From contig NZ_RBDY01000011.1 of the NCBI RefSeq assembly GCF_003626575.1, positions 62,001 through 126,000 on the forward strand: DNA of 64,000 nucleotides, in the 5' to 3' direction. The position numbers and the translations under genes are program-made. The notes beneath the pieces are model-generated. The model was not told where the DNA came from and did not search any database. It worked only from the letters and a program-made list of their open reading frames with translations. Positions 8,461 through 19,130 of this stretch are shown piece after piece. How positions within the stretch are numbered: position 1 is the stretch's first letter; the number at the start of each line of letters is the position of its first letter. The DNA is from Streptomyces radicis (lineage in GTDB: Bacteria > Actinomycetota > Actinomycetes > Streptomycetales > Streptomycetaceae).

Positions 8461-11400
8461 GTGTCTGTTCAGTCCGTGCCCCTCTGGCGCATCGGGGTGC
8501 CCGAAAGTGCCAGTCGGGCCTCGGTGTTCGGCGGGGAGTGGCCCTCGGGCGAGGATCCCGTGCTGCGGTATCGCGTCGGGGTGTCGCCCGAGCGGGACTG
8601 GCCCCTCTTCCATCCCAGCCCTCTCAACGCGAGCACCGGGTGGCGCGAGCACCGGCTCGAGATCGCCTTCGACGTCGCGCGGGGGCAGGTGCCGGGCGAC
8701 GGGTGTGTCCTGCGGCTGCGGTTCGCCGGGTCGCACGGGCCCTGTCCCGACCTCGCCGTGGACCTCGACGGCGCGCACCGTGGCCTCTTCCACCCCCACG
8801 TCGTGCGCGACGACCGTGCCGAGGTCGACCGGCAGGGGCCCATCGCGGGGGAGTGCGCCCTCGACATCCACCTGCCCGCCGCCTGGCTCGCGCCCGGCGC
8901 CCATCTCCTCTCGCTGTCCACCACCGTGGACCGGGCCGCCGCCACCGGGCTCGACGGGCCCGCGCTGGACGCCCTCGACCGCGAACTCCCGTGCCACCGC
9001 GAGCAGTACGGCAACTGGTTCGGCGCGGGCATCACCTGGCGCGGCCTCGACCTGCTGCCCGCCGCCGCGCCCGCCCCGCCGACCGCCGATGTGGCCCTCG
9101 CCCCCACCCCCCTGTATGTCCAACGCGCCACCGGGCTCGACGCGTTGATCGACCTCACCGTGCGCGTGCCCGCCGGTGCGCCCTGGCCGTCCGCCGCCGA
9201 CGTCCACCTGGCGGGTCGGGTCCACCACCTCGAACTCCGCAGGCCGGGACGGGACTTCGGCGATGTCAGGGTCCGCTTCCCGGTGCCGGAGCTCGAAGGG
9301 CCCACCGAGGCCACCGTCCGGCTGGCGGGGTCAGGCGGCGAGCCGTTCGCGTGCACGCTCCACCCGGCCCGCAAGTGGACCCTGCACCTCATCCCGCACG
9401 TCCACCTCGACGTCGGCTACACCGACACCCAGGGCAAGGTCCTCGAGCTGCACAGCCGCAACCTCGACCGCGCCCTCGCCGCCCTCGAACGCGACGACGG
9501 CTTCCGCTTCTCGCTCGACGGCTCGCTCATCCTCGACGAGTACCTGGCCACCCGCGCCCCCGGGCGCGCCGAGCGCGTGCTCGCCGCGCTGCGCGAACGC
9601 CGCCTGGCTGTCAACGCGTTCCACAGCCTTTTCCTGTCCGGCGTCGCCAGCCTCGAGGAGACCTACCGGGCCGCGTACGCCGCCGCCCGGCTGCGCGAGG
9701 AGCACGGCGTCCCCGTCGATTACGCCAACCTCACCGATGTCCCCTCCTACAGCTCCGCCCTGCCCGCGATCCTCACGGCGCTCGGCATCACCGCGTTCGT
9801 CGGCATCGAGAACCACAGCAGGGGCGCCAACGCGGACAGCGACGCCCAGCACCTCGCCAGCCCCGTGCGCTGGCAGGGCGTGGACGGCAGCACCGTGCTG
9901 ACGCACTTCGCCGACGCGTATTCCCAGCTCCGGTTCATGGTCGCCGACCCGCAGACCGTCACGGGCGGGGCCCAGTCGTTGCCCCGCTATCTGGCCCGTT
10001 ATGAACGCCCCGACCACCTGCCCCACGACCTCGCGCTGATCGGCACCCACGCCGACAACGAGGACCTGGCCGACGGCGACGCGGGCTTCGCCGCCCGCTG
10101 GAACGCCGTCTACGCCCACCCCAGGCTTCGGGTGTCCACCCTCGCCGACTACCTGGCCGCCGTGCGCCCCCTGACCGACCGGCTGCCGCTGTGGCGCGGC
10201 GACGGCGGCAGCTACTGGGAGGACGGCGTGGGAACGGGCGCCGCCGTGGTCGCCGAGCACCGCGCGGCCCAGTCCGCGCTGCCCGCCGCCGAGGGGCTCG
10301 CCGCCCTGGTGGCCCGGGCCGACCCCGGCTACCGGCCCAACAGGGCGGAGCTCGACCGGGGTTGGGAGGGCGCGCTCTACGGGTGCGAGCACACGTGGAC
10401 GTGGTCGCACAGCGTCGGGCACCCGCACGGGGACCAGGTCGGCGACCAGCTCGACTGGAAGCGGCACCGTGTGCACACCGCCCACCGGGCGGCCCTCGAC
10501 GAGGGGCGGCGCGCGCTCAGTCAGCTGGGCGAGCTGGTCAGCACCGAGGGGCCCACCCTGCTGGTGCACAACCCCCTCGGCTGGACGCGCGCCGTCACCG
10601 TCGAGGCCGAGGTGCCGGCGGGCACCCCGATCGGGGATCCCGCGCTCCCCTACGAGGTGCTCGAGGACTGCGACGGGCTGCACCGCGTGCGCCTCACCGT
10701 GCCCGATGTGCCGGGCTTCGGCTATCGCGCCCTGCCGCTCGGCGCGGCCCACAAGGTGAACCCCAACGGCGACGAGGGCGACCCCACCGCCGACGCGGCC
10801 CGCCCCGCCGCCCCCGCCACGGCCTTCGCGCCGCCCGAGTGGCGGCCCGTGCCCGACCAACTCACCACCGCGCGCTGGGAGGTGGAGCTCGACCCCGCCA
10901 CCGGCGCGGTCGTCGGCCTCGTCCACCGCGCCACCGGGCGCCGCCTCCTCGACCCCGCGTCGCCCTACCGGCTCGGCCAGGTGCTCCATGTGCTCAACGG
11001 GCCCGACTCCCTCACGCGGGGCGACCGCCCGGCCCACACCGGCGTCCCGCACCGCCACGCCCGCGCGCCCCGCAGCTCCCTGCTGGCCCGCCGCCCGTCC
11101 ACCGCGCCCCCCGAACTCACCGTCGCCACCGCCGCGTTGACCCCGGTCGGGCTGGCTCGCACCCATGACGGCTGGCGGCTGCGGGCCGTCGGCACCGGGC
11201 CGAGCCTGCCGTTCGTCCAGACGGACCTGCTGCTGCGCGACGACGACGACCGCGTGGAGCTGACCGTGCGCCTGGAGAAGGAGCGCGTCCTGGCCAAGGA
11301 GTCCGTCTACGTCCCCTTCCCCTTCCTCCAGGCGACCGCGCACGGGACCCGGCCCCGCGTCCGTTACGACCGCCAGCAGGGCTGGATCGACCCGGCGACC

Positions 11401-12024
11401 GACCACGCCCCCGGCGCGTGCAACGAGTGGTTCACCACCCACCACGGCGTCGCCGTCGACGACATCGCGTGGTGCTCGGTCGACGCCCCGCTGTTCACGG
11501 TCGGCGACGTGGTGCGCGGCACCTGGGCCGAGACGTTCGAGGCGACCAACGGCACGGTCATGTCCTGGGTCATGAACAACTACTGGCCCACCAACACCCC
11601 ACCGGAGCAGGAGGGTTCGCTGACGCTGCGGTACGCGTTCACCCCGCTGGGCGCGTTCGACCCGGCCGCCGCCTCCCGCTTCGGCCTCGAAACGCGCGCC
11701 GCCCCGATGGTCTCCGAGGTCACGCGCCTCGACAAGCACGACTCCGAGCCCCGCCGACTCCCCGCCCCCGGCGGCACGTTGCTCGACCTCGGGCTCCCCG
11801 GCGACTGCCACGCCACCGTGGCCGAGCCCCGCGACCGGCGCGGGCTGCTGCTCCGCGTCCAGAACCTCACCCCTGGGCCGCGCACCCTCAGGCTGCGCCA
11901 CACCGGCGACGCGGCCGTCCTGTGCCGCGCCGACGAGCACGAGCTGAACGAACTCCCCCTGAACGGCGAGCACTTCACCCTCGACCTGACGGCCTGGCAG
12001 GTCGCCACCGTCAAGCTGCGATAG
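8461..12024 (+). CDS. GH38-type alpha-mannosidase-like glycoside hydrolase
   Basis: This large cytoplasmic protein of 1187 residues has a GH38 catalytic domain beginning near residue 305. The metal-site motif HVHLD (His313-His315-Asp317) matches the HxHxD signature of GH38, where the second His and the Asp bind zinc. LTDVPSYSSALP around Asp426 fits the nucleophile region. The roughly 300-residue N-terminal part and the long C-terminal beta-rich part match the multidomain layout of the family. GH38 enzymes remove alpha-linked mannose from glycans. The GTG start follows CGGAGG with a 6-nt gap; a long in-frame extension upstream is rejected as low-complexity. No signal peptide is seen. The next gene starts 12 bp later, so both form an operon. 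Exact linkage and substrate are unknown. Confidence 0.85.
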   Translation: MSVQSVPLWRIGVPESASRASVFGGEWPSGEDPVLRYRVGVSPERDWPLFHPSPLNASTGWREHRLEIAFDVARGQVPGDGCVLRLRFAGSHGPCPDLAVDLDGAHRGLFHPHVVRDDRAEVDRQGPIAGECALDIHLPAAWLAPGAHLLSLSTTVDRAAATGLDGPALDALDRELPCHREQYGNWFGAGITWRGLDLLPAAAPAPPTADVALAPTPLYVQRATGLDALIDLTVRVPAGAPWPSAADVHLAGRVHHLELRRPGRDFGDVRVRFPVPELEGPTEATVRLAGSGGEPFACTLHPARKWTLHLIPHVHLDVGYTDTQGKVLELHSRNLDRALAALERDDGFRFSLDGSLILDEYLATRAPGRAERVLAALRERRLAVNAFHSLFLSGVASLEETYRAAYAAARLREEHGVPVDYANLTDVPSYSSALPAILTALGITAFVGIENHSRGANADSDAQHLASPVRWQGVDGSTVLTHFADAYSQLRFMVADPQTVTGGAQSLPRYLARYERPDHLPHDLALIGTHADNEDLADGDAGFAARWNAVYAHPRLRVSTLADYLAAVRPLTDRLPLWRGDGGSYWEDGVGTGAAVVAEHRAAQSALPAAEGLAALVARADPGYRPNRAELDRGWEGALYGCEHTWTWSHSVGHPHGDQVGDQLDWKRHRVHTAHRAALDEGRRALSQLGELVSTEGPTLLVHNPLGWTRAVTVEAEVPAGTPIGDPALPYEVLEDCDGLHRVRLTVPDVPGFGYRALPLGAAHKVNPNGDEGDPTADAARPAAPATAFAPPEWRPVPDQLTTARWEVELDPATGAVVGLVHRATGRRLLDPASPYRLGQVLHVLNGPDSLTRGDRPAHTGVPHRHARAPRSSLLARRPSTAPPELTVATAALTPVGLARTHDGWRLRAVGTGPSLPFVQTDLLLRDDDDRVELTVRLEKERVLAKESVYVPFPFLQATAHGTRPRVRYDRQQGWIDPATDHAPGACNEWFTTHHGVAVDDIAWCSVDAPLFTVGDVVRGTWAETFEATNGTVMSWVMNNYWPTNTPPEQEGSLTLRYAFTPLGAFDPAAASRFGLETRAAPMVSEVTRLDKHDSEPRRLPAPGGTLLDLGLPGDCHATVAEPRDRRGLLLRVQNLTPGPRTLRLRHTGDAAVLCRADEHELNELPLNGEHFTLDLTAWQVATVKLR

Positions 12025-12036
12025 GAGCCGCACCCC

Positions 12037-13671
12037 ATGCACCTCGACCGAAGGACCTTCCTCGGCACCGCCGCCGCGGCCGGAGCGGCGATCCCGCTGC
12101 TCGGCACGGCCACCGCCCACGCCGCGCCCCCCACCGCGCCCACCCCCACGGCGGCGGCGGGCGGCGTGGCCGCCGCTGGCATCAGCTGGCCGGGGCCCCA
12201 GGCCCTGCCGCGCTTCGCCGCCCCCACGAGCCTCGTCACCGCCGACCTCTCGGGGCGCACCCCCTCCGAACAGCTCACGCTGATCAGCCTCCAGGGCATC
12301 GTCAACCGCACCACCCCCCGCGTCTACCTGCTGGCCGACGTGGGCGAGGGCAAGACCACCTGGCTGCCCGAGACCGGCGTCCCGTACGGTGACCCGCTGC
12401 CGCTGCGCGAGCTGGTCGAGCGGTTCCGCGGCGAGATCACGGGGGCGATCATCCCCGACCCCGAGCTGCCGCAGACCATCAGCGTTGCCACCACCCTCGC
12501 GGGCCTCGAGGACGCGGTGATCGCCAGCGCGACGACCGCGGCCAACCTCGGCCTGCCGGTGGTCGAGGACCTGCGCGGCCGGTTCGCCGACGAACTCGAG
12601 GCGTCCACCTGGCAGATCGACAACCTGTGGCCGCGCACCGAGCGCCGGATGGTGTGCAGCATGAACACCTCGCTCACCGCCTATCTGCGCGACTACTCCA
12701 TCGCCAACCGGGCGTTGATGGTGTGGCTCGACTACCACGACCCGGCGCAGCGCTCCCTCGTCGCGCGGCTCGCCGACGAACTCCCCACGCACGCCCCGTA
12801 CATCGGCTGGCTGCGCGGCGACACCGCGGGCGCCCCCTACGAGAGCCCCATGGTCGAGCTGCTGTCCCGGCGCAGCGTGCACGTGCTGGCCGCCGACACC
12901 GCGCAGAACCTCACCGTGTGGGGCGGGGTGCGGCCCCCCGTGGACAACTCCCCGCCCCGGCCGCCCACTCCGGCCCTCGAGAACAAGATCTATGTCACCC
13001 TCGTCTACAGCGACGGCGACAACCTCCAGTACGCGCAGCACAAGATGCGGCAGCTGTGGGACGACCCGGCCAGGGGCGAGATCCCGATCAACTGGCCCGT
13101 GCCGCCCGAGATCCTGGACGCCGCGCCCGCGCTGTACTCCTGGTACCAGTCGACCGCGAACCCCAACGACTATCTGCTGAGCGGCCCTTCGGGCCTCGGC
13201 TATGTCTTCCCCAGCGCCTACCCGACCGCGACGTTCGACGGATTCGTGCAGCGCACGGCCCGCTACTGCGCCGCCCTCGGCATCGACTCCACCGCGATCA
13301 TCAACCGCCTCGACAGCGTCTACGAGCCGTTGACCGAGGCGTCAGTGCGTTCCTTCGCGGACGGCATGGACCCCGTCGGCCTCTTCCAGAACTGGTCGGG
13401 CTGGACGACCGAGCAGCCGATCGTCGCCGGGGTGCCCATCGGCCGCTCGCGCATGGCGCTCACCCAGGGCGAGCTGAGCGCCGGACTCGACGTGGCCGCC
13501 GCCGAGTTCGACGCGGCGGGGGGCCAACGCCCGGTGTTCGCCACCATCTTCCTCGCCGCGTGGGACATGACGCCGACCCTGGCCGCCCCGGTGATCGCCG
13601 GGCTCGACGACCGGTTCATGGCGGTGCGCGGCGACCACTTCTTCCGGCTGGTCAGGCAGGCCGCCGCCTGA
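12037..13671 (+). CDS. Tat-exported GxGYxYP-family putative glycan-active protein
   Basis: This 544-residue secreted protein has a twin-arginine signal (MHLDRRTFLGTAAAAGAA, cleavage probably after AHA). The body matches the GxGYxYP family: an N-terminal domain with LISLQGIVNRTTPRVYLL, and a catalytic-like region with VTLVYSDGDNLQYAQHKM and the signature GPSGLGYVFPSAYP, where Tyr of the final YP is Phe. The family is linked to polysaccharide processing by gene neighbourhood, but its reaction is not established. The Shine-Dalgarno sequence (AGGAG) overlaps the stop codon of the mannosidase gene. Export of this protein beside a cytoplasmic GH38 enzyme suggests extracellular attack on a glycan followed by intracellular trimming (inference). 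Confidence 0.82.
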   Translation: MHLDRRTFLGTAAAAGAAIPLLGTATAHAAPPTAPTPTAAAGGVAAAGISWPGPQALPRFAAPTSLVTADLSGRTPSEQLTLISLQGIVNRTTPRVYLLADVGEGKTTWLPETGVPYGDPLPLRELVERFRGEITGAIIPDPELPQTISVATTLAGLEDAVIASATTAANLGLPVVEDLRGRFADELEASTWQIDNLWPRTERRMVCSMNTSLTAYLRDYSIANRALMVWLDYHDPAQRSLVARLADELPTHAPYIGWLRGDTAGAPYESPMVELLSRRSVHVLAADTAQNLTVWGGVRPPVDNSPPRPPTPALENKIYVTLVYSDGDNLQYAQHKMRQLWDDPARGEIPINWPVPPEILDAAPALYSWYQSTANPNDYLLSGPSGLGYVFPSAYPTATFDGFVQRTARYCAALGIDSTAIINRLDSVYEPLTEASVRSFADGMDPVGLFQNWSGWTTEQPIVAGVPIGRSRMALTQGELSAGLDVAAAEFDAAGGQRPVFATIFLAAWDMTPTLAAPVIAGLDDRFMAVRGDHFFRLVRQAAA

Positions 13672-13708
13672 GGCCGCCGCCCCTTCGACCCCCGCCCCCG
13701 GGCCGCGC

Positions 13709-14707
13709 TCACCGCGCCACCCGGGGGTCGGCCATGCCCTGGAGGACGTCGGCCGCCGTGTTGGCCACGATGTAGATCGCGCCGAGCACCAGCGTCACGC
13801 CCGCGACGGCGGGGAAGTCGGAGACCGGGATGCTCGCCCCCAGATAGCTGCCGAGCCCCGGCCAGCTGAAGACGGACTCGACCACGAGCACGCCCGCGAA
13901 CATGAAGCCGATCTGCAAACCGCTCATGGACAGCGCGGCGTTGAGGGAGTTGCGCACCACATGGCGCAGCACGATCCGCCGCTCGGTCAGCCCCTTGGAG
14001 CGCGCCGTGCGGACATACTCCGCGTCCAGCGTGCCGAGCAGGCTGGAGCGGAAGACGCGCCCGATGGCCAGCGCGGGGCCCACGGCCAGGGCGATGCCTG
14101 GCAGCAGCAGATGCTCCAACGCGTCGACGCTCAGGGCGGGATCGCCGGTGAGCAGCCCGTCGACGACCAGCAGCCCCGTCGGCCCGTCCGCCTCGTGGGC
14201 GCCGCTGAGCCGCCCGCTGCCGGGGAGCCAGCCGAGCTGGAGGTAGAACACGACCAGGCTGAAGATGCCGAGCAGGAACGTCGGCGCGGTGGACGCCAGG
14301 AACAGCAGCCCGCGGAACACCCCGGCGCCCCGTCGGCGCAGCACGCTGGTGAGCGCGAACACCACGGCGAGCGCGAGGGCCGACGCGAAGGAGAACAGGA
14401 CGAGTTCGAGCGTGGCGGGGAAGTAGGTGCCGATGTCCTCGGTCACCGCGTGCTTGGTGCGGAACGACGTGCCGAGGTCGCCGGTCACCAGGCCGCCCAG
14501 GTAGTCGAGGTAGCGGTCGATGGCCGGGTCGTCGAGGCCGAGCCTGGCGCGTTCCGCCGCGATGGCCTCGGGCGAGGCGTTGGCGCCCAGCGTGGCGGCC
14601 ACCGCGTCGGTGTGGGAGATCTCCTGGAGCACGAAGAGCACCAGGGACAGCACGAGCAGCAGGCCGAGCAGCGAAGCGGCCCGTGCGGCGAGGAAGCGTG
14701 GAGTCAT
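13709..14707 (-). CDS. DppB/OppB-type ABC transporter permease
   Basis: This 332-residue integral membrane protein is the first-permease type of peptide/opine/nickel importers. It starts with a transmembrane segment (LLGLLLVLSLVLFVLQEI), has the characteristic extracytoplasmic loop (ARLGLDDPAIDRYLDYLGGLVTGDLGTSF), and carries the EAA-like coupling motif YVRTARSKGLTERRIVLRHVV-type sequence near residue 230 that docks on the ATPase. The end, IYIVANTAADVLQGMADPRVA, is typical of DppB. It is the last gene of the leftward agmatinase-transport operon, 17 bp after the DppC-type gene, and it converges on the GxGYxYP gene with only 37 bp between stops. The substrate is probably set by the binding lipoprotein at 19131-20741. 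Confidence 0.92.
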   Translation of the reverse strand: MTPRFLAARAASLLGLLLVLSLVLFVLQEISHTDAVAATLGANASPEAIAAERARLGLDDPAIDRYLDYLGGLVTGDLGTSFRTKHAVTEDIGTYFPATLELVLFSFASALALAVVFALTSVLRRRGAGVFRGLLFLASTAPTFLLGIFSLVVFYLQLGWLPGSGRLSGAHEADGPTGLLVVDGLLTGDPALSVDALEHLLLPGIALAVGPALAIGRVFRSSLLGTLDAEYVRTARSKGLTERRIVLRHVVRNSLNAALSMSGLQIGFMFAGVLVVESVFSWPGLGSYLGASIPVSDFPAVAGVTLVLGAIYIVANTAADVLQGMADPRVAR

Positions 14708-14724
14708 CGGGGAAGCCCTTCGTG

Positions 14725-15608
14725 TCAACGGCCGTCGCGGGCCAGCAGGTCGCGCACCGCGTCCCCGGCGAGGTTCGCCACCAGACTCAGCGCCATGACG
14801 GCCAGGCCCGGGATCGCGGGGATCCACCAGTGGGCCAGCAGCTCGGGCAGCGCCCTCGACGTGTCGGCGCCCAACTCCGGTGCGGGGGCGGACTGTCCGA
14901 GGCCGAGGAACGACAGGCTGGCCAGCACGAGCACCACGCTGCCCACGTCGAGGCTCGCGGTGATCACGGCCGACGGCACCACGCCCGGCAGCAGGTGCCG
15001 CACGATCAGCCGCGTGCGCCCGACCCCCGCCATCCTGGCCGCCTCCACATGCGGCCTGGCCGCAAGCGCCCGCACCTCGCCGCGCACGATGCGGGCGTAG
15101 AACGGCCACCACACCACCGAGATCGCCAGGAACGTGTTCCCGAGTCCCGAACCCAGCGCCGCCGCCACCGCGATGGCCACCAGCGTGCCCGGCAGGGCGA
15201 GGAAGAGGTCGGTGATCCGCATCAGCACCGCGTCCACCCAGCCACCGAACGCCCCGGCCACCAGGCCGATCACCCCGCCCGCGAGCAGCCCGAGCGCCAC
15301 GATGGCGAGGGCCATCAGCCAGCTGGTGCGCAGGCCGAGCAGCGTGCGCGACAGCAGATCGCGGCCGATGCCGTCCGTGCCGAGCAGGTGGCCGCCCGAG
15401 CCGACGGGCGCGTACAACTCCCCGGCGGACTGCACCGGATCGTGCGGCGCGAGCCATGGCGCGAGCAGCGCCACCACGGTCACCAGGCCGGCCAGGCCCA
15501 GCGTCACCCAGCTCAGGAGCGGCCCCCCGCGCAGCCGAGGTCCCGGGAGCCTGCCACGGCCCGGCGGCCCGTCAACGGCGGTGACCGCGCCGGGAGTCAC
15601 GGTCGCGG

Positions 15609-15612
<4 letters not shown>
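14725..15612 (-). CDS. DppC/OppC-type ABC transporter permease
   Basis: This 295-residue permease partners the DppB-type protein. The N-terminal OppC region has one transmembrane segment followed by HDPVQSAGELYAPVGSGGHLLGTDGIGRDLLSR, the diagnostic GTDxxGRD block. The coupling motif lies in ARPHVEAARMAGVGRTRLIVR (about residues 185-205). The GTG start overlaps the ATPase stop codon as GTGA, giving strong translational coupling. Together the two permeases form the channel of an importer for a peptide-like, opine-like or cationic ligand. Confidence 0.92.
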
Positions 15613-17654
<2,042 letters not shown>

Positions 17655-17746
17655 TCCTGACCTCACAGGGACTGGATGGAACGGGACAACGGCGGGGCGC
17701 GGGTGCCGAGTTGAGCGGAGTGGGGGGTGCGGGGGCCGGTGCGGGG

Positions 17747-19066
17747 CTACTGCCAGGGGCGGTCGACGGGCGCCGGGCGTGGGTCGAACCCCCCTTCCCC
17801 CGGCGGTCGGTCGGCGTCCTCGGGGGCGCCGATGGCCGAGGCCTCGCGGGCCTCGGCGGCCAGCCGCTCCTGGCGGGCGGGCGCCGTGAGCGAGAGGAAG
17901 ACGGCGAGCAGCAGGCACGCCGCTCCGCAGCCGAACCACAGCGCCGCGGTGCCCAGATGCTCGCTCACCGCGCCGCCGACGAGCGGGCCGACCATGGTCG
18001 CGGTGCTGAACGCCAGGGCGTAGGCGCCGAGATAGCGCCCACGGGCCCGCCGGGTCGACATGTCGGCGGCGATCGACTGGGCCGCGGGGTGGCCGCCCAT
18101 CTCGCCCAGCGTCCAGATGGTGACCGCCACGGCGTAGACCGCCCACGACGACGCGACGCCCTGGAGCCCGACGCCGACCGCGGTCACGCACAGCGCGCCC
18201 GCGAGCACGGCCTCCCGGTGCCAGCGCGCCATGAAGCGGGCGCTGGGGATCTGCAACGCGCACAGCAGCAGGCCGTTGAGCGTCAGCAGCAGCCCGTACT
18301 GCTGCGTGGTGTACCCCTCGTCGGCCATCGCCACGGGCAGCGAGACCGTCGACTGGACGTATACCACCGAGTAGACGAACATCGCGGCGACAAAGGTCAT
18401 GAAGACCCGGTCCCGCAGCACGTCGAGCAACCCGCCCCCGCCGTCGGCGTGTTCGGCCCGCCCGGCCCGCTCGGGGACATGTGTCTCGTGGACCAGCAGC
18501 AGCACGATCGCCGCGGACACGAGCAGCACGCACGCCTGCCCGTAGAAGAGCAGGTCGAAAGCGCGGTCGGCGACGAACCCGGCGATCACCGGGCCGATCG
18601 CGTAACCCAGGTTGACCGCCCAGTACTTGTAGGCGAACGCGGTCCTCCGGTGGGCCGGGGGCACCATGTCCGCGATCAGCGCCGTGATGGCGGGCTGCGT
18701 CGCCCCGTTGACCAGGCCGAACGCGAACAGCAGCAGCGCCACCGCCGCCGGGTGGCCGAACAGCGGGATGATCACCACCGTTCCCGCGGACAGCAGCAGG
18801 CTGCCCACCAGCGTGCGCTTGCGGCCGACCGTGTCGGACAGGACGCCGCCGCCGAGCGTCGAGACGACCACGCCGCCGCCGTACCCGGAGACGATCAGCC
18901 CGGCCGCCGACACCGAAAGGCCCGCGTCGCCGGTCAGGAACAGCGTCATGAACGGGACGACAAACCGCCCGGTCCAGGTGACCAGCACGGCGAGCCAGAG
19001 CCACCAGAAGCTCAGGGGCAGATCGCGGGCGCGGGTGTGCCCGCCGGTCCGCTGGGGGCGTGCCAT
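17747..19066 (-). CDS. MFS transporter
   Basis: This 439-residue major facilitator superfamily protein has about 12 predicted membrane helices. Hallmarks are LSDTVGRKRTLVGSLLLSAG (loop 2-3, DxxGRK) near residues 75-95 and the central cytoplasmic loop HVPERAGRAEHADGGGG. The ATG has GGAAGGGA 4 nt upstream. It is embedded between the binding lipoprotein and ABC ATPase genes, which is odd for an importer operon. It might export the product of the ureohydrolase (a diamine or related compound) or provide a second uptake route. Nothing in the sequence fixes substrate or direction. Confidence 0.88.
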   Translation of the reverse strand: MARPQRTGGHTRARDLPLSFWWLWLAVLVTWTGRFVVPFMTLFLTGDAGLSVSAAGLIVSGYGGGVVVSTLGGGVLSDTVGRKRTLVGSLLLSAGTVVIIPLFGHPAAVALLLFAFGLVNGATQPAITALIADMVPPAHRRTAFAYKYWAVNLGYAIGPVIAGFVADRAFDLLFYGQACVLLVSAAIVLLLVHETHVPERAGRAEHADGGGGLLDVLRDRVFMTFVAAMFVYSVVYVQSTVSLPVAMADEGYTTQQYGLLLTLNGLLLCALQIPSARFMARWHREAVLAGALCVTAVGVGLQGVASSWAVYAVAVTIWTLGEMGGHPAAQSIAADMSTRRARGRYLGAYALAFSTATMVGPLVGGAVSEHLGTAALWFGCGAACLLLAVFLSLTAPARQERLAAEAREASAIGAPEDADRPPGEGGFDPRPAPVDRPWQ

Positions 19067-19130
19067 GGATTCCCTTCCTGGGGCGGCTGCTCAGGGCTGC
19101 GTGCTCGGGGCTGCGTGCTCAGGTCCGTGC

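Noticed and set aside
14708..15457. Upstream extension of the DppB-type permease frame
   Set aside because: It would overlap the DppC-type gene; the shorter start at 14707 opens with a standard DppB transmembrane segment.
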